Positions 1 to 7,957 of a stretch of DNA of 64,000 nucleotides are shown here, piece by piece (within the stretch, counting starts at the first letter, position 1; every line of letters starts with the position of its first letter). The stretch spans positions 1,559,501-1,623,500 of the forward strand of contig NZ_CP107921.1 in assembly GCF_036014215.1 (NCBI RefSeq). The letters run 5' to 3'. The DNA is from Streptomyces sp. NBC_00440. GTDB taxonomy: Bacteria > Actinomycetota > Actinomycetes > Streptomycetales > Streptomycetaceae. A model generated the notes under the pieces. That model saw only the letters and a program-made list of their open reading frames with translations, had not been told where the DNA came from and made no database searches. The position numbers and the translations under genes were made by a program.

Positions 1-807
1 CGCCGGCTCTGGCGTGACCACCGCGGGTGGGGCGCGCTGCACACCATGGTCTGCGCCGGGGGCGCGGTGGGCGCCGCCGTGCTGGCCGGGCGTGCCGTAC
101 GCGGCCGTCCCGCCGCGGGCGTCGCACTGACCGCCGCCGCCACCTGGGCCGTCGTCGGCGGCACCTCGCTGGGGCGTGAGGCCCGCGCGGTGGGCGACGC
201 GCTGGCGGCAGGTGATGTCGAGGCGGCCAGGGAGCGGCTGCCGCATCTGTGCGGACGCGATCCGCAGGCGCTCGACGCGCAGCAGATCGCGCGGGCCGTC
301 GTGGAGTCCGTGGCCGAGAACACCTCCGACGCGGTGGTGGGCGCGCTGGTCTGGGGCGCCCTGGCCGGGGTGCCGGGGCTCGTCGGGTTCCGGGCGGTGA
401 ACACCCTGGACGCGATGGTGGGCCACCGGTCGCCCCGGTATCTGCGGTACGGCTGGGCCTCCGCCCGGCTCGACGATCTGGCGGGCCGGCCGGGCGCCCG
501 GCTCACCGCCGTACTGGCGGTGCTCGCGGGCGGGGACCCGCGCGGCGCGGTACGGGCCTGGCGGTCGGACGCGGGCCGCCACCCGAGCCCCAACGCGGGC
601 CCGGTGGAGGCGTCGTTCGCGGGCGCGCTGGGCGTACGGCTCGGCGGCACCCTCGCGTACGCCGGCCGGGTCGAGCACCGGGCGGTGCTCAACGGCGGCG
701 GCCGGCCGGTGGCCGTCGGCGACATCGAACGCGCGGTGCGGCTGTCGCGCCGGGTGTCCCTGCTGGCGCTCGCGACAGCTCTCGTGGTGAGGAAGGTACG
801 CGGATGA
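1..807 (+). CDS. cobD: Cobalamin biosynthesis protein CobD/CbiB (5' truncated by window)
   Basis: Membrane enzyme that attaches the aminopropanol arm to adenosylcobyric acid, giving adenosylcobinamide or its phosphate. The frame is open from base 1, so the N terminus lies outside the window; 268 residues are visible. Family signatures seen are VESVAENTSDAVVG, NTLDAMVGHRSPRYLRYGW followed by ARLDD, and DAGRHPSPNAGPVEASFAG with GVRLGG. Hydrophobic Ala/Val/Leu stretches near the visible start and between the motifs fit a multi-span membrane protein. The stop overlaps the cobQ start (ATGA), so the two genes are translationally coupled at the head of the visible cob operon. Assignment is firm for a partial gene. 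Confidence 0.93.
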   Translation, partial: RRLWRDHRGWGALHTMVCAGGAVGAAVLAGRAVRGRPAAGVALTAAATWAVVGGTSLGREARAVGDALAAGDVEAARERLPHLCGRDPQALDAQQIARAVVESVAENTSDAVVGALVWGALAGVPGLVGFRAVNTLDAMVGHRSPRYLRYGWASARLDDLAGRPGARLTAVLAVLAGGDPRGAVRAWRSDAGRHPSPNAGPVEASFAGALGVRLGGTLAYAGRVEHRAVLNGGGRPVAVGDIERAVRLSRRVSLLALATALVVRKVRG

Positions 808-2309
808 GTGGCGGGCTGCTGGTGGCCGGAACCACGTCGGACGCCGGGAAGAGCGTGGTCACGGCCGGTATCTGCCGGTGGCTGGTGCGCCGGGGTGTGA
901 AGGTCGCGCCCTTCAAGGCGCAGAACATGTCGCTCAATTCGTTCGTCACCCGCGAGGGGGCGGAGATCGGGCGGGCCCAGGCGATGCAGGCACAGGCTGC
1001 GCGGGTCGAGCCCACAGCGCTGATGAACCCGGTGCTGCTCAAGCCGGGGAGCGACCGGTCGAGCCAGGTCGTGCTGATGGGGAAGCCGGTGGGCGAGATG
1101 AGCGCCCGCGGCTACCACGGCGGCCGGCAGGAGGCGCTGCTCGGCACCGTGACGGACTGCCTGACCCAACTCCGGGGCACGTATGACGCGGTGATCTGCG
1201 AGGGGGCGGGCAGTCCGGCCGAGATCAATCTGCGGCGGACCGACATCGTGAACATGGGCATCGCGCGCGCCGCGCGCTTCCCGGTGGTCGTCGTCGGCGA
1301 CATCGACCGGGGCGGTGTCTTCGCGTCGTTCTTCGGTACGACGGCGCTGCTGAGCGCCGAGGACCAGTCGCTCGTCGCCGGGTACCTCGTCAACAAGTTC
1401 CGCGGTGATGTGTCCCTGCTCGAACCGGGGCTCGACATGCTGTACGGGCTGACCGGGCGGCGGACCTACGGTGTCCTGCCGTACGCGCACGGTCTGGGCA
1501 TCGACGAGGAGGACGGGCTGCGGGTGTCGATGCGCGGCACGGTGCGCGAGTCCGCCGTGTCCGCGCCCTACGGGCAGGACGTGCTGCGGGTCGCCGTGTG
1601 CGCCGTGCCGCTGATGTCGAACTTCACTGATGTGGACGCGCTGGCCGCCGAACCCGGCGTCGTGGTGCGGTTCGTGGACCGCGCGGAGGAGCTGGCCGAC
1701 GCGGACCTGGTGATCGTGCCGGGGACGCGCGGCACGGTGCGCGCGCTGGAGTGGCTGCGGGAGCGCGGGCTCGCGGACGCGCTGGCCCGGCGGGCCGCCG
1801 AAGGCCGTCCGGTGCTGGGCATCTGCGGTGGTTTCCAGCTGCTCGGCGAGCACATCGACGACACGGTCGAATCGCGCGCCGGGGCCGTCGACGGGCTCGG
1901 ACTGCTGCCCGTCCGGGTGCGGTTCGAGGTGGAGAAGACCCTGGCGCGGCCCGTCGGCGAGGCCCTCGGGGAGCCGGTCGAGGGGTACGAGATCCACCAC
2001 GGGGTCGCCGAGGTGCTGGGCGGCTCCCCGTTCCTCGACGGCTGCCGCACCGGCTCCGTGTGGGGCACCCACTGGCACGGCTCGCTGGAGAGCGACGGTT
2101 TCCGCCGGGCCTTTCTGCGCGAGGTTGCCGCCGTCGCGGGCCGGCGCTTCGTACCGGCGCCCGACACCAGCTTCGGCGTGCTCCGCGAGGAGCAGCTCGA
2201 CCGGCTCGGCGACCTCATCGAGGAGCACGCGGACACCGAGGGGCTGCTCGGGCTCATCGAGTCGGGCGCGCCGGCCGGACTCCCCTTCGTCCCACCCGGA
2301 GCGCCATGA
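804..2309 (+). CDS. cobQ: Cobyric acid synthase CobQ (adenosylcobyrinate amidotransferase)
   Basis: Glutamine-dependent synthase that amidates four carboxylates of adenosylcobyrinic acid a,c-diamide to give adenosylcobyric acid, using ATP. 501 residues, normal for the family. An N-terminal dethiobiotin-synthetase-like ATPase starts with GTTSDAGKS and continues with KAQNMSLNSFVT. The C-terminal class I glutamine amidotransferase half has the nucleophile in GICGGFQ (Cys341) and the family signature GYEIHHG. I chose the ATG at 804 because it overlaps the cobD stop and begins MSGGLLVAGTTSDAGK as homologues do. The frame stays open far upstream, but that part runs antiparallel to family expectation and lies inside cobD. 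Position in the operon agrees: it makes the substrate of CobD. Confidence 0.95.
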   Translation: MSGGLLVAGTTSDAGKSVVTAGICRWLVRRGVKVAPFKAQNMSLNSFVTREGAEIGRAQAMQAQAARVEPTALMNPVLLKPGSDRSSQVVLMGKPVGEMSARGYHGGRQEALLGTVTDCLTQLRGTYDAVICEGAGSPAEINLRRTDIVNMGIARAARFPVVVVGDIDRGGVFASFFGTTALLSAEDQSLVAGYLVNKFRGDVSLLEPGLDMLYGLTGRRTYGVLPYAHGLGIDEEDGLRVSMRGTVRESAVSAPYGQDVLRVAVCAVPLMSNFTDVDALAAEPGVVVRFVDRAEELADADLVIVPGTRGTVRALEWLRERGLADALARRAAEGRPVLGICGGFQLLGEHIDDTVESRAGAVDGLGLLPVRVRFEVEKTLARPVGEALGEPVEGYEIHHGVAEVLGGSPFLDGCRTGSVWGTHWHGSLESDGFRRAFLREVAAVAGRRFVPAPDTSFGVLREEQLDRLGDLIEEHADTEGLLGLIESGAPAGLPFVPPGAP

Positions 2310-2430
2310 GAGCGGCCGGGGCGCGCCCGCGGACGCCCCGTCAGCCGTGGGCCCGGCGGCCCGTCGCCCCATTCGCCCGTCGGCCCCTCATCGAACCTGT
2401 CACCCGAGCATCTGAAGGAGTGATCCCGAA

Positions 2431-4491
2431 GTGAGCACGCCCTATCCGTTCACCGCTGTCGTGGGCATGGATGACCTGCGCCTCGGGCTGCTGCTCAACG
2501 CGGTCAGCCCGGCTGTCGGCGGCGTACTCGTGCGCGGCGAGAAGGGGACCGCGAAGAGCACGGCGGTGCGGGCCCTGTCCGCGCTGCTGCCCGGGGTCCC
2601 GGTGGTCTCCGGATGCCGCTTCTCGTGCGACCCCGGCGCACCCGACCCGGCGTGTCCTGACGGTCCGCACGAGGCCACCGACGGCGTGTCGCGCGACGCG
2701 CGCATGGTCGAACTGCCCGTCGGCGCCTCGGAGGACCGGCTGGTCGGCGCGCTGGACATCGAGCGCGCGCTGGCCGACGGCGTGAAGGCGTTCGAGCCGG
2801 GGCTGCTCGCCGACGCGCACCGCGGGATCCTGTACGTCGACGAAGTCAACCTGCTGCACGACCACTTGGTGGACCTGCTGCTCGACGCCGCCGCCATGGG
2901 CGCCTCGTACGTGGAGCGCGAGGGCGTCTCCGTACGGCACGCCGCGCGGTTCCTGCTCGTCGGGACGATGAACCCCGAAGAGGGCGAACTGCGGCCGCAG
3001 TTGCTGGACCGTTTCGGGCTGACCGTCGAGGTCGCCGCGTCGCGCGACCCGGACCAGCGGGTCGAGGTGGTGCGCAGGAGGCTCGCGTACGACGACGACC
3101 CTGCCGGGTTCGCCGCCCGCTGGGCGGACGAGGAGAGCGAGCTGCGGGCGCGCATCGTGGCCGCGCGGGCGCTGCTGCCCTCCGTGCGTCTCGGCGATCC
3201 GGCGCTGCGGCAGATCGCCGCGACCTGCGCCGCGTTCGAGGTGGACGGGATGCGCGCGGACATCGTGATGGCGCGCACCGCGACCGCGCTGGCCGCCTGG
3301 GCGGGACGTCCGGATGTGACGGCCGACGACGTACGGCAGGCCGCGCTGCTCGCGCTGCCGCACCGCCGCAGGCGCAACCCGTTCGACGCGCCGGGGCTCG
3401 ACGAGGACAAGCTCGACGACACGCTGAGGGAGTCCGCCGGGGACGGCGACGGACACGACGGCGGCGATGACGATCCCGGACCGGACGGGCCCGACGGCGG
3501 TGGCGGTGGCGGGCTGCCGCCGCAGCGCGACGGGGACGGCGGACCGGGCGACACGCCGCGGCAGCAGGAGCCCGCGGCCGACGGGTCCGACACGCCCGCA
3601 CAGCAGCAGCCCGGCGAGAGCGCACCCGCCGCGCCGGGCGGGGGCGGGGAGCAGGCGGCGGCGAAGGCGGCCGAACCGTTCCGTACCCGGATGCTGAGCG
3701 TGCCGGGGCTCGGCGACGGCGCCGCGGGGCGCCGCTCCCGGGCCAGGACCGAGCACGGCCGCACCACCGGTTCGCGCCGGCCGCAGGGTGCGCTCACCAA
3801 GCTGCATCTGGCGGCGACGGTCCAGGCCGCGGCGCCGCACCAGCGGGCGCGCGGGCGCTCCGGCCGCGGTCTCGTGGTCCGCAGGGACGATCTGCGGCAG
3901 GCCACCCGGGAGGGGCGCGAGGGCAATCTGGTGCTCTTCGTGGTGGACGCCTCCGGGTCGATGGCGGCCAGGCGGCGGATGAGCGCGGTGAAGGGCGCCG
4001 TGCTCTCGCTGCTGCTCGACGCGTACCAGCGGCGGGACAAGGTGGGTCTGGTGACCTTCCGCGGGAAGGACGCGGAGATCGCGCTGCCGCCGACCTCGTC
4101 GGTGGACGCCGCCGCGGCCCGGCTCGACACACTGCCGACCGGCGGGCGTACCCCGGTCGCCGCCGGGCTGCTGAAAGCCCATGAGGTGCTGCGGGTCGAG
4201 CGGATGCGGGACCCGTCGCGCCGGCCGCTGCTGGTGGTCGTCACCGACGGCCGGGCCACCGGCGGCCCCGATCCGGTCGCGCTGGCCGCGCGCGCGGCCC
4301 GGCTGCACGAGGCGGAGGGCGTCGCGTCGGTCGTCGTGGACTGCGAGACGGGTCCGGTCAGGCTGGGGCTCGCCGGAGAGCTGGCGCAGCGGCTCGGCGG
4401 CACCGCGGTGACGCTGGACGAACTGCGGGCCGAGAGCATCGCGGGGCTGGTCAAGGACGTACAGAGCACTTCATCCAGGAAGGCAGCGTAA
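2431..4491 (+). CDS. Fused ChlI/ChlD-type chelatase subunit (putative cobaltochelatase)
   Basis: AAA+ plus von Willebrand A protein of the magnesium/cobalt chelatase type. It probably works with a CobN large subunit (not in this window) to insert cobalt into hydrogenobyrinate a,c-diamide. 686 residues. The Walker A GEKGTAKST is at 36-44, and a sensor-like GTMNPEEGELRPQLLDRFG follows. A Gly/Pro/Gln-rich acidic linker spans about 330-420, and the VWA domain has the MIDAS DASGS at 506-510. This is the actinobacterial layout in which BchI and BchD halves are fused. GTG start at 2431, preceded by AAGGAG. The stop overlaps the cobO start (TAATG). Cobalt rather than magnesium is inferred from context. 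Confidence 0.88.
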   Translation: MSTPYPFTAVVGMDDLRLGLLLNAVSPAVGGVLVRGEKGTAKSTAVRALSALLPGVPVVSGCRFSCDPGAPDPACPDGPHEATDGVSRDARMVELPVGASEDRLVGALDIERALADGVKAFEPGLLADAHRGILYVDEVNLLHDHLVDLLLDAAAMGASYVEREGVSVRHAARFLLVGTMNPEEGELRPQLLDRFGLTVEVAASRDPDQRVEVVRRRLAYDDDPAGFAARWADEESELRARIVAARALLPSVRLGDPALRQIAATCAAFEVDGMRADIVMARTATALAAWAGRPDVTADDVRQAALLALPHRRRRNPFDAPGLDEDKLDDTLRESAGDGDGHDGGDDDPGPDGPDGGGGGGLPPQRDGDGGPGDTPRQQEPAADGSDTPAQQQPGESAPAAPGGGGEQAAAKAAEPFRTRMLSVPGLGDGAAGRRSRARTEHGRTTGSRRPQGALTKLHLAATVQAAAPHQRARGRSGRGLVVRRDDLRQATREGREGNLVLFVVDASGSMAARRRMSAVKGAVLSLLLDAYQRRDKVGLVTFRGKDAEIALPPTSSVDAAAARLDTLPTGGRTPVAAGLLKAHEVLRVERMRDPSRRPLLVVVTDGRATGGPDPVALAARAARLHEAEGVASVVVDCETGPVRLGLAGELAQRLGGTAVTLDELRAESIAGLVKDVQSTSSRKAA

Positions 4492-5087
4492 TGCCGCAGG
4501 GACAGCCGACCACCGTGCCCGAGGACGGGCTCACCACTCGCCAGCGCCGCAACCGGCCGCTGACGATGGTGCACACCGGCATCGGGAAGGGGAAGTCGAC
4601 CGCGGCCTTCGGGCTCGCGCTGCGCGGCTGGAATCAGGGCTGGCCCATCGGGGTGTTCCAGTTCGTGAAGTCCGCCAAGTGGAAGGTCGGCGAGGAGCGG
4701 GCCCTGAAGGTGCTCGGGGAGAGCGGTGAGGGCGGGACGGTCGCCTGGCACAAGATGGGCGAGGGCTGGTCCTGGGTCCAGCGGGACATCGAGTCGAGCG
4801 AGGAAGCCGCCCGGGAGGGCTGGGAGCAGGTCAAGCGCGATCTGGCGGCGGAGAGCTACCGGCTGGTCGTGCTGGACGAGTTCGCGTACCCGATGCACTG
4901 GGGGTGGGTGGACACCGATGAGGTGGTCTCGGTGCTGCGGGACCGGCCCGGCACCCAGCATGTGGTGATCACCGGGCGGAACGCGCCGCAGCCGCTGCTC
5001 GACTTCGCCGACCTGGTGACCGACATGTCCAAGGTCAAGCATCCGATGGACGCGGGGCAGAAGGGGCAGAGGGGCATCGAGTGGTAG
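4491..5087 (+). CDS. cobO: Cob(I)yrinic acid a,c-diamide adenosyltransferase CobO/BtuR
   Basis: Transfers the 5'-deoxyadenosyl group of ATP to the reduced cobalt of the corrinoid, making the coenzyme form. 198 residues, as usual for CobO. The P-loop variant GIGKGKST is at 30-37, in the CobO context HTGIGKGKSTAAFGLALRG. Further family blocks are VLDEFAYPMHWGW, VVITGRNAPQPLL, ADLVTDMSKVKHP, and the C-terminal GQKGQRGIEW. The ATG shares its A with the stop of the upstream chelatase gene, and the end overlaps cobB by 7 bp, so the whole set appears cotranscribed. Confidence 0.96.
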   Translation: MPQGQPTTVPEDGLTTRQRRNRPLTMVHTGIGKGKSTAAFGLALRGWNQGWPIGVFQFVKSAKWKVGEERALKVLGESGEGGTVAWHKMGEGWSWVQRDIESSEEAAREGWEQVKRDLAAESYRLVVLDEFAYPMHWGWVDTDEVVSVLRDRPGTQHVVITGRNAPQPLLDFADLVTDMSKVKHPMDAGQKGQRGIEW

Positions 5088-6511
5088 CCAGACTCGTCAT
5101 CGCCGCGCCGTCCTCGGGCAGCGGCAAGACCACGGTCGCCACCGGGCTGATGGCCGCGTTCGCCGGGCGCGGCCTCGCCGTGTCGCCGCACAAGGTGGGA
5201 CCCGACTACATCGACCCCGGGTACCACGCGCTGGCGACCGGCCGCCCCGGGCGCAATCTCGACGCGTACCTCTGCGGTACGGAGCTGATCGGGCCGCTCT
5301 TCGCGCACGGTGCGGCCGGCGCGGATCTGGCGGTCGTCGAGGGCGTGATGGGTCTGTACGACGGGGCGGCCGGGCAGGGCGAGCTGGCGTCCACCGCGCA
5401 GATCGCGAAGGTGCTGCGGGCTCCGGTGGTGCTGGTGGTCGACGCGTCGTCGCAGTCCCGGTCGGTGGCCGCGCTGGTGCACGGGTTCGCGTCCTGGGAC
5501 CCCCGGGTGCGGATCGGCGGGGTGATCCTCAACAAGGTGGGCTCCGACCGGCACGAGGCGCTGCTCCGGGAGGCGCTGGACGAGTCGGGGGTGCCGGTGC
5601 TCGGAGTGCTCCGGCGTACCGGGCAGGCGCAGACCCCGTCCCGGCATCTGGGGCTTGTGCCGGTGGCGGAGCGGCGGCCCGACGCGGTGGGCGCCGTCGC
5701 GGCGATGGCGGAACAGGTGCGGGCCGGGTGCGATCTGGAGGCGGTGCTGGCACTGGCGCGGAGCGCGCCGCCGCTGGACGCAGGGGCATGGGACCCGCAC
5801 GAGGCCCTTGCGTCTGGCTCCGGCAGCGGGGCGGCCGATCCTGCTAGGGCCTCCGGCGGCGGGGCGGCGCGTCCTGGCACGGCAGCCGGCGGCGGGGCTG
5901 CCCGCCGTGGGCGCCCGGTCGTCGCCGTCGCGGGCGGTGCCGCGTTCTCCTTCTCGTACACCGAGCACACCGAGCTGCTCACCGCGGCGGGCGCCGATGT
6001 CGTCGGCTTCGACCCGCTCCACGACGAGCGGCTCCCCGAGGGCACCGGGGCGCTCGTCATAGGCGGCGGCTTCCCCGAGGTGTACGGGCCCGAGCTGTCC
6101 GCCAACGCGCCGCTGCGCGGGGCCGTGGCGGAGCTGGCGGCGTCCGGCGCACCGGTCGCCGCCGAGTGCGCCGGACTGCTGTATCTGTCGCGCTCGCTCG
6201 ACGGGCATCCGATGTGCGGGGTGCTGGACGCGGAGGCCCGGATGTCGGAGCGGCTGACGCTCGGCTACCGGGACGCGGTGGCCGTGTCGGACAGCTCGCT
6301 GGCGCAGGCCGGGACCCGGCTGCGCGCCCACGAGTTCCACCGCACGGTCCTTGAGCCCGGTGCGGGCGCCACCCCCGCGTGGGGTGTGCACCAGCCGGAG
6401 CGCCGGGTCGAGGGCTTCGTCCAGCAGGGCGTGCACGCGAGCTATCTGCACACGCACTGGGCCGCGCAGCCCGCGGTCGCCCGCAGATTCGTGGACCGGT
6501 GCGCGGGATGA
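5081..6511 (+). CDS. cobB: Cobyrinic acid a,c-diamide synthase CobB/CbiA
   Basis: Glutamine-dependent amidation of the a and c side chains of (hydrogeno)byrinate. 476 residues. The N-terminal ATPase has APSSGSGKTT (about 8-17) and HKVGPDYIDPGYH. The C-terminal glutamine amidotransferase half has its nucleophile in AAECAGLL (Cys363), then GVHQPERR and SYLHTHW. Between the halves, about 245-280, is a Gly/Ala/Pro/Arg linker made of three similar 11-12-residue blocks. GTG start inside the end of cobO. A convergent ZIP gene follows after about 80 bp in which I see no strong terminator. Confidence 0.95.
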   Translation: MVARLVIAAPSSGSGKTTVATGLMAAFAGRGLAVSPHKVGPDYIDPGYHALATGRPGRNLDAYLCGTELIGPLFAHGAAGADLAVVEGVMGLYDGAAGQGELASTAQIAKVLRAPVVLVVDASSQSRSVAALVHGFASWDPRVRIGGVILNKVGSDRHEALLREALDESGVPVLGVLRRTGQAQTPSRHLGLVPVAERRPDAVGAVAAMAEQVRAGCDLEAVLALARSAPPLDAGAWDPHEALASGSGSGAADPARASGGGAARPGTAAGGGAARRGRPVVAVAGGAAFSFSYTEHTELLTAAGADVVGFDPLHDERLPEGTGALVIGGGFPEVYGPELSANAPLRGAVAELAASGAPVAAECAGLLYLSRSLDGHPMCGVLDAEARMSERLTLGYRDAVAVSDSSLAQAGTRLRAHEFHRTVLEPGAGATPAWGVHQPERRVEGFVQQGVHASYLHTHWAAQPAVARRFVDRCAG

Positions 6512-6591
6512 ACAGGCCTGTCGCGGGGCCGGGGCCGGTCCAGAATCCGCGGTGGCCGGTTCGGGAGCCGGTGCGCGGGGTTGCGGGGCTC

Positions 6592-7314
6592 TCAGCCCGC
6601 GATGCCCACCACGAGCCAGATGAACGCCACCCCCGCCACGGTGCACAGCAGCGTGGAGCGGGCCGGGTGTTCGTGGTGGGCCTCGGGAAGGATCTCGGCG
6701 GCGGCGAGATAGAGCAGAACACCGCCGAAGAAGCCGAGATAGCAGCCGAGCGGCTGCTCCGGAAGGGTGAACAGCAGGGTCGACGCCGCACCCACCACGG
6801 GCGCCAGCGCGTCGGCGACCAGCATGGCGATCGCCTTGCGGCGTGCGTTCCCGTACAGGCTGGTCAGGGTGTACGTGTTGAAGCCGTCCGCGAAGTCGTG
6901 GGTGACCACCGCGATGGCCACGGCGGCGCCCATCCCGTCGCCCACCTGGAAGGCGGCGCCGATCGCGACACCGTCCATCAGGCTGTGGCCGACCATCGCT
7001 GCCGCCGCCGTCAGCCCGACCTGGGGCACCCGCTCCTCCGCCGCCCCGTGCGCCGCCTGGCGTACCGCGAGCAGCCGCTCCACCAGGTGGGCGACGAGGA
7101 ACCCGCCGACGAACAGCAGCAGCGCGGCGGGCACACCGAAGATCTCGCCGCCCGCCGCGCGCAGCGCCTCGGGCAGCAGGTCGAGCCCGACCACGCCGAG
7201 CATCAGTCCGCCGGCCAGACCCAGCACGAGATGGCGCTTGTCGGTGACCCGCTGAGCCGTCCAGCCACCGACCAGCGTCATCAGGAACGCGCCGAGCGCG
7301 ACGAAGACCGCCAT
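6592..7314 (-). CDS. ZIP-family divalent metal transporter
   Basis: 240-residue membrane protein of the ZIP family, importing a divalent cation such as zinc, possibly cobalt here. Seven or eight hydrophobic segments are visible, starting MAVFVALGAFLMTLVGGW. The paired metal-site helices carry GHSLMDGVAIG and THDFADGFNTY, variants of the usual HS..EG and HE.PHE motifs, with Asp in place of Glu. It sits in opposite orientation between cobB and the CobE/CbiG-like gene. Placement inside a cobalamin locus suggests, but does not prove, a role in metal supply. I saw no B12 riboswitch or clear Zur site upstream. Confidence 0.85.
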   Translation of the reverse strand: MAVFVALGAFLMTLVGGWTAQRVTDKRHLVLGLAGGLMLGVVGLDLLPEALRAAGGEIFGVPAALLLFVGGFLVAHLVERLLAVRQAAHGAAEERVPQVGLTAAAAMVGHSLMDGVAIGAAFQVGDGMGAAVAIAVVTHDFADGFNTYTLTSLYGNARRKAIAMLVADALAPVVGAASTLLFTLPEQPLGCYLGFFGGVLLYLAAAEILPEAHHEHPARSTLLCTVAGVAFIWLVVGIAG

Positions 7315-7387
7315 GGGCCCTGCCTAGCCCATGACACCCCGGTCCCGCATGTCAACGTCTGAATCCGCCGGAGAGGAACCCGCGCCC

Positions 7388-7957
7388 ATGACCGCTGTCG
7401 AACCCGGCCCGGTGGGAGCACCGGAGCGTGCGCCGGACCTCGTCGTGGGTGTCGGGGCCTCCCGCGGGGTCCGTGCCGACGAGGTCATCGGGCTGGTCGT
7501 GGCCGCCCTGCGGGACGCCGGTCTTTCGCCGCTCGATGTGGCCGAGCTGACGACCGTGGACAGCAGGGCCGGCGAGCCGGGGCTGCTCGCCGCCGCCGTG
7601 CGGCTGGGGGTGCCGCTGCGTCCGTACGGCGCCGCCGCGCTCGCCCGGATCGAGGTGCCCCACCCGTCGGACACGTCACGGGCCGCGGTCGGCACCCCGT
7701 CGGTCGCGGAGGCGGCCGCACTCGCCGGCGGCGGCGAACTGCTCGTCCCGAAGCGGAAGTCGGCGCCGCACGGCCGCCCGGCGATGGCGACCTGCGCCGT
7801 CGTACGCCGTGAACCGCCGGCACCACCGGGCCCGGGGCACCGGATGGCGCCGCGCGGCGCCGTCGCGGATCCGGGACTTCCACAACAGCCCCACCTCCAC
7901 CCTGATGACGAGGGGCACCACCTTCACCACCATGGCAGTCATGCGCTCACACACTGA
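7388..7957 (+). CDS. CobE/CbiG C-terminal-type cobalamin biosynthesis protein with His-rich tail
   Basis: The core matches the CbiG_C/CobE fold: LVVGVGASRGVRADEVIGLV, then TVDSRAGEPGLLAAAVRLGVPL, SVAEAAAL and LLVPKRKS. Members are linked to corrin ring modification, with the exact role still uncertain. I chose the ATG at 7388 (MTAVEPG), with AGAGGAA nine bases upstream, giving 189 residues; an earlier ATG at 7349 is possible. After the conserved end (about residue 140) the frame runs on for some 50 Pro/His-rich residues, ending with eight histidines in 21 positions. It overlaps the likely cobC start by 17 bp. The tail could bind metal or be a recent extension. Confidence 0.8.
   Translation: MTAVEPGPVGAPERAPDLVVGVGASRGVRADEVIGLVVAALRDAGLSPLDVAELTTVDSRAGEPGLLAAAVRLGVPLRPYGAAALARIEVPHPSDTSRAAVGTPSVAEAAALAGGGELLVPKRKSAPHGRPAMATCAVVRREPPAPPGPGHRMAPRGAVADPGLPQQPHLHPDDEGHHLHHHGSHALTH

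Noticed and set aside
249..803. N-terminal extension of CobQ in frame upstream of 804
   Set aside because: Lies inside cobD, is Arg/Gly-rich and unlike CobQ; the ATGA overlap marks the real start.
2442..5042. An 866-codon open frame on the minus strand, opposite the chelatase and cobO genes
   Set aside because: Translation is Ser/Arg/Pro-rich with no motif, third positions are not G/C-biased in that frame, and the plus-strand genes here have clear families. It is a by-product of high GC.
4856..6646. A 596-codon minus-strand frame opposite cobB
   Set aside because: Arg/Gly/His-rich shadow of cobB without motifs.
7809..7940. Longer CobC with 44 extra residues
   Set aside because: The added part is Arg/Thr-rich and lacks family similarity; the ATG at 7941 begins the conserved region.
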